Shown: positions 51,110-63,262, counted from the stretch's first letter. The stretch is 64,000 nt of DNA from Salvelinus alpinus (GCF_045679555.1 NC_092120.1:9661805-9725804), one strand, 5' to 3'. Notes: a model not told the origin generated them from the sequence alone. Numbers and translations are program-made.

Positions 51110-52570
51110 CAGTAGTGGTCGGTGCAGTTTAGGATTAGAGAGGACTGTCATTACTATTCCATTCACACAGCTCAATGTAACATTGATAGGTTTAGGCTAC
51201 TACATGATACAAAGATGTGCCCTACACCCATCGTTGCTACAACCTAGACTACAAATGAACGTTTATAACGTAGGTGTACAGGCTGAGAGACAAATTGGAG
51301 TACTCAAGGTGAAAGACAGTGACACATTCAATACCACCTGGAACAATCTTGGCTGTATCTAGCTGATCTGGGGTTTAATCATTAGTCCAAACAGTTTCTA
51401 TTTGACCAATTCAGGTAGGTCCATCCCCGTTTCGTTCCGTTTAAGAAACGTTTTGCAACAGAAATCGGTGGAATGAATACACCCCTGATCACCCGCAGAC
51501 ATGGTTCACTTTCATAGCAGCGCCATACAGCATCATCACTTTGCTCATTGAATAAATCCTTCTCGCATCTACACGGTCTCCTCCTCTCTCCTTTTCCATT
51601 CACTTGTGGACTTCAGTGCACAACACAACATCGGTCTGTGACCAGGCAAAAAAAAACTCTACAAGCCAAACCGTCATACCATAATTGCTAACGCTAACCC
51701 CTACACAGCCTACATCGTTGTCACCATATCAGTTAACGTCATAGTCAACATAGCTACTAGAACTAACACGTTAGTAAACCCACAATCCAATCCATGTGTA
51801 CAATCACACAGTCCAGTGAACAGCAAGCAGTTTAGCAGTTACACCGACGGGCTCGGTGGCAATAAATTAATAAAACCAAAAGCTTACCTTGACTAGGATA
51901 GCCTTAGCTAGCTAGCTAACATAAAAATAGCATTCCTCTCTGTTTGAGTCAGGTTGTTGAGTATGCTAAATTAGCTGCATTAGCTAGCTAGCTAAGTAAG
52001 TGAAAGGTAAACAAACTAGATTCATTCTCTGATCCTTTGATTGGATAGACAACATGTCAGTTCATGCTGCAAGAGATTTGATAGGTTGGAGAACGTCCTC
52101 TGGAAGTCATTATAATTACTGTGTAAGTCTATGAATGTGGGTGAGAACCATGAGCCTAAGGCTTAAATTGAAGTCCATGTACCCAGAGGAGGACAGAAAC
52201 TACGTGTCCTCCGGCTACACCATGGGGCTACCCTAGAGGGTACTGTTAAGGCTACTGTAGAACTTAATTGCAAAACACTGTTTTAATCAGTTATTTGGTG
52301 ACATGTGAATATATTTAGTATAGTTTTATCATCTAAAAAGGATAACTTTTTTAAATGTTTCACTATTTGTATTTTTCTGAAATTCACTGAGTAGGATGGT
52401 TCTCCCCTTCCTCCTCTGAGTAGCCTTCACTGAGACACACACAAAGGCAGGTAGAGGGAAGGGTTACTGTACTTACAGCTGTTTAACTACACCTGCTTGT
52501 TTGCATTGATTGAGGTTAGCTAAATACATTCAATTATCTACATTCTTTTGAGATGCTGCTTACATAGGAC
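51110..52570. repeat. Probable dispersed repeat
   Basis: Segments such as GATTGGATAGACAACATGTC and CCTCCGGCTACACCATGG (52041-52230), and the part around 51420-51600, match my memory of multi-copy salmonid sequence. No terminal repeats were identified and boundaries are approximate. Confidence 0.35.
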
Positions 52571-53056
52571 GCCGCTACAGTAACGGGTCGATAGCGACAA
52601 TTTTTTAATTGTCTGAAAGGTTAACAGTGTCTGAAAGGGGTATAAGTTAGCCAGATAGCCAGCCGTAGATGTTAATGTAACAATGTTCACCTTGCAATGC
52701 AATTACATGGTAACGGCCCATATAACGATAACTATCATGCAAATATACTAATCGTTACCGGTAGTTACGGTGAAATGTTTATTACAAATAGCTAGACAAC
52801 TAACGTTAACGTTGATAGATAGCCACGTCAGTGAGATATGTGATGTCCAAGCCAACGTCATGAGCATTGACATTAGCTTGCAACTGAATATGAAGGCAAC
52901 CAAGCTGTGCTATCTTGCAGTGTTGTTATTGCTGGAATTACAGCATAATTGATATTTTACCAATACAATTAAACACTCAGTGTCGACAGACGGCAAATCC
53001 CAATCGCTTTCCCAGCAGTACAGCTCAGAGGTTGCAATCTGCGAGGGGGCAGCCAT

Positions 53057-54799
53057 CTTGAAATAATTGAACGACCTTTCACTCGAAAGTGATACCTCTC
53101 GTTGCCAATGACAACGTTTACATTTCTTGTCTCGACTCCGTACTTCAAGAACGTTCTGTCTAGACGTTTTTGAAACTAGCCATTGATAGAGTCCTTTGAT
53201 ATCAAAATCATGTATGATTAACAATATTATGTCTATTACAATAGAACTTTGAACAACATTTGCCATTCGAAATAGAATTCAACGTATGTGCTTTCCCTAT
53301 GTTTTTGTGGTGCAATATTTATCCGAATGTTGTAAATATTCTATAAACAGTGGTCAAATTGGTCCAACAAACTGTGGTCAACTCTCCAGACTGTCTTTTC
53401 CAAATAGGACTTCCAGGACTTTGACCTGGAAAATGCTTCCAGTGTATATGTCAGAATAGATTTAGCAGATGTTCTGAATAAGGATAGTGTGTTTTTTCTT
53501 CTAAACCAATACATGGCTTTTTAATATGTGTTTGAGGAATATTAATGCTGGAATTTTTCACTTTAGCAGTTAAAGAGGAATTTGTACTTTTGACATCCGT
53601 GGAAAATGAAAGAAACTCATGCAATGGATAATTCATACCTCTATGTGTTCTTAAGAGTGGTAGTGTAACAATAACTTTGAACTCAACCTATCTATCCATA
53701 AAGCAGAATATAAAATATGAATGAAACTACTGTATAATCTATTTCAAATGCTTCTGTTTTACTTTCTTTCACTCACTAAAGATTAACGCCAACAGGTCTA
53801 CCTACAATGTAAGCATTGATAGAAGGAGAAGACAGGGAAGAATGATCCACCTAAAAGCAATGTTTTAACCCACCCGACAGAGCTCTTAAACATGGAAATA
53901 ATCCTGTGTCTGTTTTGCAACAAACAGCTCAGCTGCGCAAAGAGCCCATGCCAGAGAGACATGCACAAGCCATGACATCATCAAACCGAGCAGGAGAAAA
54001 GGAGTACCCTCATTCCTATCAGGAGGGGGCAGGAGCCAAAGATCACCATTCCTTCCTTCCTTACAATGGTGTATGGGAACCATAAACTAATAACACAGAA
54101 TATGAATACTGTATAGATAATACATTAATTATTAGCACTTTCAAATAGCTTAAGGTCAAACACCATTTATATTTGGGTAAGAGCGTCTGCTAAAATGATG
54201 TACATCTGTGGGTTTGTGTTGCAACATCACAGAGATGAAAGATGCTCCATCATTTAATTAAGTTATAGAACGCACCGAACTTGTGAGACATTTTGAAATA
54301 CTAGGAGGCAGAGCATTTGGACAAAAATGCTTACCATCAAATGGAGCTGTGCTGTTGTACTTGCTGAGCATTATGTGAAACAAACAGGATGTACTATTTA
54401 TGTTGAAGACGAAAAAGATTCCATCTGTGACCCATTTGTATAGCTGACTATTATCACAAAAATCTCATCAGCATATGACTAGAGAAATTAGTTCACTCCA
54501 TAAATGAAACTTGTATTTGTCTTTAATGTAATTTACATTTGGCTATTATTTCAACAAGACGAATGGTTTTTAATCACAAAGCTTGTAAAATGACTACACA
54601 ATCCGACAGCATAAATTCCTTATTCTAAAAGCAAAAATCCTTAAATCAGTGACTCAAATAAGTAGATCAGAAAACATACGCGAGAAAGCACAGGAGCATT
54701 TTGACAAACCGATGACCCTGAATGAATAAGCACTTCTTTTATGTTTTTGTAGAAAATTCAATTCACATGTAAGGTCTTACAAGGGCAGCTTTAGCCTAC
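53057..54799. other. Spacer between metaxin-1 and the Ig receptor
   Basis: The first about 200 bp should contain the MTX1 promoter; the sequence TTCAAGATGGCTGCC over the start codon resembles the YY1-type AAGATGGC motif of housekeeping promoters. A short SINE-tail-like piece (GGGTAAGAGCGTCTGCTAAA) lies at about 54176-54195. No other gene recognised. Confidence 0.45.
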
Positions 54800-56265
54800 T
54801 TATTTTTTAGCTGCGGCTGTAGGAAGGGTCTCACGACCAGCTCCAAACTTCAAACTGTCATACTGCACCTCAGTCAGACCCTGAATGACAAGGAAACACT
54901 ATCATCATCATCATTACAAATAGTAATAATAGAAAACGTAGTAATAGTATAATCTCAAAAAAATAATACTTATAATAGTATAATACACAAACATTTATAA
55001 AAAAGTTATTTTACCTGTGCTCCGTCCTGGTTGTGCTCATAGGGTTGAAATCTTTTCTTTCCTTTGGAAATATTATGATACAATATGTTAAAGATACAAT
55101 TGATAGCCTATATAATATACTGCTGCTATAGATGTAGTAAAGTTATCAATCATGAATAACTAATCAAATACAAACAGTACTTACGATGGTCGTGTCTCAG
55201 TCTGCAGACATACAAGGTGATGATCATCACCACAATAGAAAGAAGGATACACATGCCGCCCAAAGAGATGGCCAGAAACATTCCCTGTCTGGACCGCTCC
55301 ATTCCTAAAAATGCACAATTTGTTTTGACACATAAGAGTTCTACATCCGTTTAAACTTGTGCAGAGAGACATTCTACACAAATGCAACTCAGAGCCCTGT
55401 GGCGATCTCTCTTACCCATCCTGCTGACTGTCTTGTTCATCTTCACCCCACTGGTACTCTCCATAACACAGGTCATCTCTTCACCTTCAGCCCAGGTATG
55501 GCCAGGTACAGAGATCTGGACTCTGACACTGGCTGGCTTCTCTGACAGAACCTCAGGTAAACGCTCTGAGGACTGAACCTTCCCCTCCACCTCCCAGTAC
55601 ACCCTGGCCTGACTGAGATCCAGTCCAGACACCAGGCACAGGAGTGGGACTGAGGATAAGGAGGCCTCCTGCCAGTCCACGGGCACCAGGACCTCCAGAG
55701 TAGTGTCAGAGGTGATAGGGTCTGAAAGACAGAGGACATTACATGACATGGCATAACTACCAAATGTATACCTCCCAGGACTAGAAAATATGAACGCTAA
55801 CATAAACCATGGAGAAGCATCTGATCTTACCAGAGACTTCCGGCACACTCCCATTGCCCATGTTCAGCATGGCACTGTTAAGCAGGGCACAGTAGAAGAT
55901 GCCCACACTTGTCCTGTTGGCATTGATGATGTTCAGGAGGCAGGCTGTGTTGGTGTGGACACTGTAGGTTTTTCGAGGCCAGAGTATGAGCTTTCTCATA
56001 GGTCCCACTTGCACCCATACGATATAAGAGCATTCCCCTCCCATTTCACTGATGTCACAGTGAAATGTCACATTGGTACCCTCTGCCACTGTTAGTGACC
56101 CTGGGTACTGGTATACCACTGCTCCTGCTGTGGGACTAAATCATCTGCAACTTGATATTTAATGTACAGTCATATACAAAAATAGTAGATGTTGTGCATT
56201 TCAATAATCTTACCAACAATCAAGTGTGCAAGGAGAAATGTCACCTGCATCCAACTTGAACACAT
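54800..56265 (-). CDS. Two-Ig-domain membrane receptor with one ITIM
   Basis: Predicted type I membrane protein of 300 aa, probably an inhibitory leukocyte-type receptor. Exons (minus): 56214-56265, 55831-56127, 55416-55721, 55185-55304, 55015-55061, 54800-54880; the sum is 903 nt, in frame. Exon 1 gives the signal peptide (MCSSWMQVTFLLAHLIV). Exon 2 is a V-type Ig domain (about 20-115) with FHC, IVWVQV and GIFYCALLN. Exon 3 is a C1-like domain (about 117-215) with LLCLVSGLDLS, VYWEVEGK and EEMTCVM. Exon 4 holds the membrane span (about 228-250). The tail contains VQYDSL (Y about 281), an exact ITIM (V-x-Y-x-x-L). The exon 2 acceptor has three in-frame choices; I took the first AG. I cannot assign a named family: NITR-, SIRP- or TCR-like fish receptors are options. 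It lies between MTX1 and the mucin gene, tail to tail with MTX1's start. Confidence 0.8.
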
Positions 56266-58021
56266 CTTTAGGCTGAGGTGTTGTCACTCAGTAATAATGG
56301 TGGAGTTGTAGCACACATATCAAGTGCCAAACTGCCGAGATTGCCAAAGAGTGCGGAATATCTATGTACTGGAATAGGTCACCAACTCACACCACTCCTC
56401 CATCATTGCAGAAGAGAGCAGCACTGACCCAAGTCATCACATGGCTTAAAATGTGCTTCAAAGTGATGCATGAACAATGTCATTGTTCTACAGTCTGGAG
56501 TATCATAAAAACACACACACTTATCTTTTTTCGAAATCAATGGAAATTGCTTCACACAAGTGAAAACACATGTGACATATTACCCCATATTTCTGTTTAT
56601 CAATTCAGGTTTACTTTCAAAGCCTCAGGATTGAATGCTGCATTACACTTTTTACATCAATGTTGTTGTGAAATAGGGTGTCAGAACAACGTGAGTGGCG
56701 AATGTGTCAAGAAGTACAAAGAAGGTTAATCCATTTGGCAGTGTTTGTATTATAATTCACCTCCCTGTCCTCAATTTTGCGATACCCTGACATCTACAGT
56801 ACACCAAACTGTAGCCTACATGTCTCCAACTACGTCACATATTGTTCCTTGATCTTTATATCTGTCCGGTCTATAGGAGAGAGTTTGCGCGCAAGCGAGA
56901 GAGAGAGTTTGTAGAGTGGGGTGGGATTGAGGATAGGGAGAAAGAGAGATGTGTCACAATGTGTCTTTGATTACTGTTATCAGGGAGAAAAAGTATCATT
57001 ATTGCAGGTAATTAACAATCGTGCACTTGTAGGAAAGCTTAACTAGCTAGTTTACTTTGCGTAGTTGCTTCAAATGCATTTTCGCTTGTGTTTCTGGTCA
57101 AATAAAATAGTAAGTAGGCTAATCACTGCATGTCCTTAATTCAGATAGCGCAAAGTCATACCGCAGTTTTCCGAGTAGAAGACAAGGTCCCACATACGGA
57201 TAAGGGAAGTTGTGAATGATGTGCACAATCTTCCTTACGAAAAAATATTGGAGTCAGACTACAGTATAACTGCAGTTAGAGTGCAATATAACGGTAGTAT
57301 GCTGCAAATAACTGCAGTAACTGCAGTACACTGCAGGTATTCTGCAATATCTGCGTCCAAAATACCACAGTCGACTGCAGTTACTGCACTGTTACTGTAG
57401 TTTCAAAACGGACATATATATATTTTTTGCCGTTTTTTTAATAGCCATTTCTATGAATGATACACACCCATTTATTCTGGAAAGATATAAATGATTTTAG
57501 TACAATTTTTAGCACAAGACGAATCCTATCGTTAATCAAAATCAAAGGGTGGATTATGTTTTTGTTGTTATTTTAGTCTTTGCACACATCATGTCGACCT
57601 CATTGGCTTTCAGTCCTTGCCATTGCTCCATTTATGAATTTGAGAGTCGTTTCCCTCAGTTTACTAAATAGTGGCTGGGTCAGGCTCTTGATTTTGCCTC
57701 GTGCCTTTTTGTGCCTTGCTTTTCTCAAAGGTTTACAGCATCAAGGTGAAACTGATTAGTCTGACAACAAATCCTTCTGGCCGCGGGGTGGCGTCAAACA
57801 CCACGAATGTCTATATTTGCGTTCTCTTCCAGCGCGCGCACTCTAGGGTCCGCCCCGCGCCATACACCTGTCCTACCTGCACACTTATATGGATGATAAA
57901 ATAACCGTTTCTTTCAGACATAAATCGTTTCTCATCAAGTAAGCAACCGGCTAATTCCCAACGTCCACTGGGTATATTTGGCTTTTATTTTAAAAACTTT
58001 AGTCTACCAGTTTGATACATC
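56266..58021. other. Intergenic region between the Ig receptor and the mucin
   Basis: The two genes diverge from here, so both promoters should lie within it. A patch at about 57250-57405 is built from repeated CTGCAGTAACTGCAGT-like units, a local low-complexity repeat. A CpG-richer stretch at 57770-57870 directly upstream of the mucin could be its promoter. No exon recognised. Confidence 0.45.
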
Positions 58022-61000
58022 ATGGAGAAAACACCATTCAAATTTGGGATTATTCTTACTTTGGCTGTTTCAGGTATGACAGAAAACGTCTATCTATCTA
58101 TCGATCTATCGATCTATCTATCTACTCTTCCATGCATCTTCATTTATTGATTATACTAAAATATGTAGACTATAACACATTTACACATTACATTTCTTTA
58201 GAGACTTCTGTTGTAGGGCAGTGATTCCCAACAAGGGGTACTAGGACCCCTGGAGGTACTAGGCCTATCCACAGAGTGTACTTGAGAAGACTCATGAGAC
58301 CATAGGCCTACTGGTAAAATGCACATGAGGGGGTACTTCAGGGCTACTCCGGGCAGAGCAAAATTCTGTTGGTGAAACAGTAACCCAAAAAGGTTGGGAA
58401 CCACTGTTGCATGGGAAGCATTGTTGTACTGTAACCTACACTTCTTAGACGTGGGAGTCAGATTGGGGTTTAATTGTTAATGTGACAATCAACAGGACCG
58501 AAAACATATGCTAAACAGGTCTGTAAAAATTATGGCATCTCATGCATTACCTGAAGCCTGCTTTTATTCAGGCTATGATTGTAAACTGAGAATGGTGTCG
58601 CATCCCTCCATTAGAGTTCCAGACACTAGTAGAATCTATGCCAAGGTGCATTGAAGCTGTCCTGGCTCGTGGTGGCCCAAAACCCTATTAAGACACTTTA
58701 TGTTGGTTTTTCCTTTATTTTGTCAGTTACCTGTATCTAAGTAAATCATACTATGAGGTTTACGGAGAGTAAAACCTTATCAGCACACAACCAGAATACC
58801 ACTTTTTCATGATTCTCTTGTCCCTGGCTGCTCAGGACTTTTTGATGACATTTTGCCTTGTTATTTTTTTTAACTTTAAATTGCTTCCTCAGGTGCCTCA
58901 AGTGATATCAATTTACTGGAGTTAAAACCTACATTGAGAATATTTTTAAATCTTAGCCAAACATCTATCATAATTTGTCATAATCTGTCATAATGTATAA
59001 AGTGTCTTCAGGGTTATGCAGTAGCAGAATAGTATTATGGATTTACAATCAACCCCACTCAATCAAATATTGGGATAAGACAAAACAACTTCTTTCCCAC
59101 GCTGAGAAAACACCCCCTTTCAACTCAAAGTGTCTGTTTACAGATAATCATTTCCACAGTACAAGGCATCCTTTATTGGCTGTAATTTGCACTTCAATCA
59201 GTCAGTCTCTAAGGGTAATGGCAGTAATTTATTAGATGGCTGTGTAACAGTATTTCTGCTAATTTCAGAATTTCGGCTTGTTTTCCATTCACCGTTACAG
59301 CACTCCTTTTCTTTGATGATGTTGTGCCTGCTTCCCATTTACGGAGGGCAACACCCAGCAGCAACGACAAGACCACCCCAGCTACGCTGTCCGCCTACTA
59401 CATATGCGTCAGAATCACCAACCGGATTTACACTGAGTCACTCAATAATCAAAGCTCTAAGGAGTACAAACAGCTGAGGAAACAGGTGGAGCAGATGGTA
59501 AGAGTGTGTTTTTTTACTGCTCAAGTCAGTCCATAGAGCTTCAACTCATCACTCAGTCTATACCCACAAAATAACTCTTTGTCCTGGAGATACTTCATGT
59601 TTGCCAACAAAATGGAAATGCTCCATGGCATTTCCATTGTTTTGGTCAAGTTCCATTGACGTCTTTACTGCATTTATACCAAGCAACCATTGCGAGTGTA
59701 CCCATGAGTTTACCAGTCAAATTGCCAGAGTTAGATGTTCCCAAGGCTGTTCTATTCACTATTTTCTTTGTCACCAACATCATCAGCTCTCCAACACCTA
59801 GCAGTGAGCACTATTTTAACAGTCAACAACAAAATGAGCCATCACTACTAGCTCACACTCCAGTTGACCCACTCCACTACACCATAGACAATGATACTAT
59901 AGACACCTCCCTTACAACCTGTTACTCAATATTCAAACAAGGAAAGGTGTGAAGACATGCCTTGTAGGATAATATTAAAGTGCTCCTCTGATTGCTGTGT
60001 CTTTTTCAGGTGGATGACGTCCACAGCCCTTTGCCAGAGTCTGACAAATATATGGGTGTATTTGATATAATTTTCAGGTGAGCTCTAATGTTGAATTTAA
60101 AATTCTGCCATTGAAAAAAAATTGCATTCTTAAGGACATTGACAATTATACGTTAGAATTATTTTTGACTACTGGTCTCACTCTTGCAGTAATGGATCCG
60201 TCATTGCAAACTCGACAGTAATGTTTGGGACTACATTCATGATCACTCCAACTTTGGTTAAAAGTCTATTTTCCACTCATATCCAATCAAATAAATCCAA
60301 AGCCCTTGACCTGGACCGCGTCTATACTGAAGGTAAAGAAGATGGCAACCTTCTCTACTTCTGCTTTGTAGCAGCCTGATTCATTTGTATGTTTCAAAAA
60401 ACTGTATTGTAAATAGCTTAAGAAACTGTTATTAAGTAAAATAAAGCAGGAATCACAAATATGTTCTTTATTCCTTAGGTCAACTTCCAATAAAAGCCAC
60501 ACTACCTCTTGTAGCACGTACCACAGCAACCGCAGCTGCCTTAGTTAGTACCCTCACAAACACCACCACTAGTCCTGACAAAAACAATACAATTAGCAAC
60601 ATAACCACCCCTAGTCCTGAAGACCATAACAGTACAATTAGCAACATAACCACCCCTATTCCTGGAGACCATAACACTACAATTAGCAACATAACCACCC
60701 CTAGTCCTGAAGACCATAACAGTACAATTAGCAACATAACCACCCCTATTCCTGGAGACCATAACACTACAATTAGCAACATAACCACCCATATTCCTGG
60801 AGACCATAACACTACAATTAGCAACATAACCACCCCTAGTCCTGAAGACCATAACAGTACAATTAGCAACATAACCACCCATATTCCTGGAGACCATAAC
60901 ACTACAATTAGCAACATAACCACCCATATTCCTGGAGACCATAACACTACAATTAGCAACATAACCACCCGTATTCCTGGAGACCATAACACTACAACTA

Positions 61001-63262
61001 GCAACATAACCACCCTTAGTCCTGTAGACCATAACACTACAACTAGCAACATAACCACCCGTATTCCTGGAGACCATAACACTACAACTAGCAACATAAC
61101 CACCCCTTCTCCTGGAGACCATAACACTACAATTAGCAACATAACCACCCCTGCTCCTAGAGACCATAACATAACAATTAGCAACATAACCACCCCTATT
61201 CCTGGAGACCATAACAATACAATTAGCAACACAGCTAACCCTATTACCCATAAAAATCCTCCCCAGACCATTAGCACGACTGTCTTTCGTAAAACCTTTG
61301 CCCCTACTGAGAGAGCAACAAGCAGGTATAAGACCACAGAGCATGCTGCAGCTGTAGTTGCTGGGGCCGGAGAGGAAGTCCCAGGATGGGGGATCGCTCT
61401 ATTGGTACTGGCTGCCCTGATCTTGTTAATCCTCCTTATTCTCCTAATACTTCTGGTGAGTACAAAAACAAAAACAAATGCAAAAACAAATTCTCCCTGA
61501 ATGCATTGTTGACCTCCATTTTCTCAGAAACAGCCACAACCCTGCTCTAACAGTTACAGTATGTCATGCTAAGGAGGCCATTTTACTATGATTCTTGTCT
61601 TTTCTTGACCTTCAGCTAGTGTGGTTGTGCTGTAGGCAGAGATATGGAAGCTTCAGCCCATATAACCAGATCAACCACGGGGCAGACATCCAAATGTACT
61701 CCACACACAGCCGCTTCAACGTGCCCAACGGCAAGCCTAATGTAAGTCCTATGTCTTGGCAGAGAGGCCAGATAGACACACACACACAGGCTCAGATTCT
61801 GCATTCAGCAGATTGGCTATGGTTACTAAGACTGGGCGCTATGCCTCAGTGTTAGATAGACGTCTCTTTGTGCCGTTCCGGCTTTGACCAGGGAAACCTG
61901 AGGCGTGGGAAACACTAGCCTTCCCCTCTACCCTCTCAGCCGAACTACCCCTGCAGCTTCCAGAGAGGGGTCCCAAGCCATACTCCTCCCCCCAAGCCAC
62001 CTATATTCATTGATGCACTAAGTTGCTTATCTCCAAAATCAAACCCCCACATAAGCAGATGTTCTTGGTAGACCAGACAACCAATTTAAAGCAATCATCT
62101 GTGAGCTGTGAGTTTATAGCTTTAATTCTGCCTTGGGTACGTATGAGGGATGATACCAGAGTTATCGTCCAAGGACCTTCCTGTATGGGGCATGTTACTC
62201 ATCAATGTCACTTTGAATGACTGGCAACACCATGATTTGACTGAAAAAAGGCAGTGTTTATTCTGGACATCAAAAATATATATTTTCGATTGAGCTTTGA
62301 AAGGGATGCTAAATACAAATGCCATGGGATCTACCAACGTCAGAGAGAGAGAGAGATCTCTCCCTTAACACCAAACAAAGAGACCATTGACTGTACTAAT
62401 GAGACTTGCATGTTCGTCACACTGCAGTGCACACCTCAAGCACACACACACCTGAGAGGAAGGGAAGTGAGGAGGGAATCTACTCAGGCTTTTTCTGGTG
62501 TTGATATGTAGCGTCATAGATATTTTTTTAGTTTTGGAAATGTACAGTTTGAGTTAGATTACACTGTATATTGCTTATATTCAATCTACTGTATAAGGAT
62601 ATTGTTGTGTGTTTGTGTTTATGCACTTCATATAATTGTGCTACATTTACGTAGATATATTTTTAAATTCTGTGTTCCTGCTAGCAGTGGTTTGAACATG
62701 TTTGTTATGTTGTTTTGGAAAGGGGACAGTGGAAGACATTGGATGACTATTTGTTCACAGCCTCCAACTCTCCTTGATCAATTTATTGAGCATAGTCGTT
62801 CCATACTAGTCTGCCAACATTTGCTCCGAGACTGACTATCATATAATGAGAAGAGTGCCCCCTCTGTCACCTGTCTCTATGGCAACAGAGCAGCAGACAG
62901 ACACATTGTAATCCACAACCACTCTGTTCTCTTTACATAACCTTCTCCCAAAGCCCTTTTAATTGATGAATCACCGGTTTGATTTATTGTTGCAATTAAG
63001 CCGAGTGGATGTCTTTCAGGCTTAGTTAACTAAGGCTTTAAAACAGACGAACGTCTGCAAGATAAGCTAACATTGCAGTTCTATACAACAGGTCAAAAAC
63101 AGACTGCAAAATTCAGTTTTGCCTGATAAATGATATTGTGTGCAGTATCATCTTCACAGACTGTTTTACACCTTTGATGAGCTGATACTTTCTCTGATAC
63201 AGGACGAAATGGGAGAACCATCGAAAAACCAAACAGGGATGTATGTGGTGAACGAGTACTGA
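58022..63262 (+). CDS. muc1: MUC1-like membrane mucin with SEA domain
   Basis: Predicted cell-surface mucin, 540 aa. Exons: 58022-58073, 59301-59497, 60010-60077, 60190-60332, 60479-61455, 61616-61741, 63203-63262; the sum is 1623 nt, in frame, GT-AG throughout. Signal peptide about 1-23; SEA domain about 50-153, with YKQLRKQVEQM and NGSVIANSTV, where G108-S109 matches the G|SV self-cleavage site of MUC1; fourteen 15-residue repeats (194-403); Thr-rich stem; membrane segment about 457-484 starting VPGWGIALLVL, which is the human MUC1 sequence at this point; tail of about 55 residues beginning CCRQRYG and containing YSTHSRFNVPNG, comparable with the MUC1 CQCRRKNYG and YHTHGRYVPP parts. The THBS3-MTX1 neighbourhood supports orthology. 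Oddity: the repeats follow the SEA domain instead of preceding it. A general SEA mucin unrelated to MUC1 is the alternative. Confidence 0.85.
58089..58124. repeat. (TCTA)n microsatellite in mucin intron 1
   Basis: Tetranucleotide TCTA/ATCG-variant run starting 16 bp after the exon 1 donor. Simple repeat without inferred function. Confidence 0.9.
58219..58406. mobile_element. hAT-like MITE in mucin intron 1
   Basis: Inverted ends CAGTGATTCCCAAC and GTTGGGAACCACTG (one mismatch) enclose 160 bp. The flanking 8-mers TTGTAGGG and TTGCATGG share six of eight positions, consistent with a degraded hAT target duplication. Confidence 0.75.
60598..61227 (+). repeat. Coding tandem array, fourteen 45-bp units
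   Basis: Fourteen units of exactly 45 bp inside mucin exon 5, preceded by a degenerate 39-bp unit (60559-60597). Consensus NITTPIPGDHNTTIS. The first four units alternate between SPEDHNST and IPGDHNTT versions, pointing to a 90-bp duplication step. Every unit has two N-x-S/T sites. The absence of stops on the opposite strand creates two long minus-strand open frames that are shadows. Confidence 0.95.

Larger units (their letters stand above)
34417..53056 (-). pseudogene. mtx1: Metaxin-1, eight exons, multiply disrupted
   Basis: Metaxin-1 is an outer mitochondrial membrane protein that works with the SAM complex in beta-barrel import. Exons (minus): 52961-53056 (MAAP... ELYCWESDWDLPSVDTE), 39423-39479, 38871-38950 (SLPALKTSENGSLSRPSDII), 37873-37966, 37117-37299 (WHAKHAPFPLNFFLPG), 35059-35135 (LGSNKFFFGD), 34789-34939 (SLDAFVFGYLVPILKMKLPN) and 34417-34652 (hydrophobic tail anchor, acidic end). 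Lesions: about 13 nt missing in exon 2; one extra base in exon 4 (after GACTTCGA); one base missing in exon 7, giving TGA directly after SLDN; and GA in place of GT at the exon 7 donor. The first shift brings TGA at 38933-38935 after about 56 codons. Splice sites are otherwise kept and substitutions are few, so inactivation looks fairly recent, or some lesions are assembly errors. Intron 1 is about 13.5 kb and full of transposons. MTX3 is a less likely parent. Confidence 0.85.

Noticed and set aside
60480-61344. Two long overlapping minus-strand open frames (285 and 267 codons)
   Set aside because: They lie opposite the 45-bp coding repeat; a unit length divisible by three keeps shadow frames open. 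Their Val/Leu/Trp- and Gly/Asn-rich repeats are not protein-like, and the plus-strand exon is well supported.
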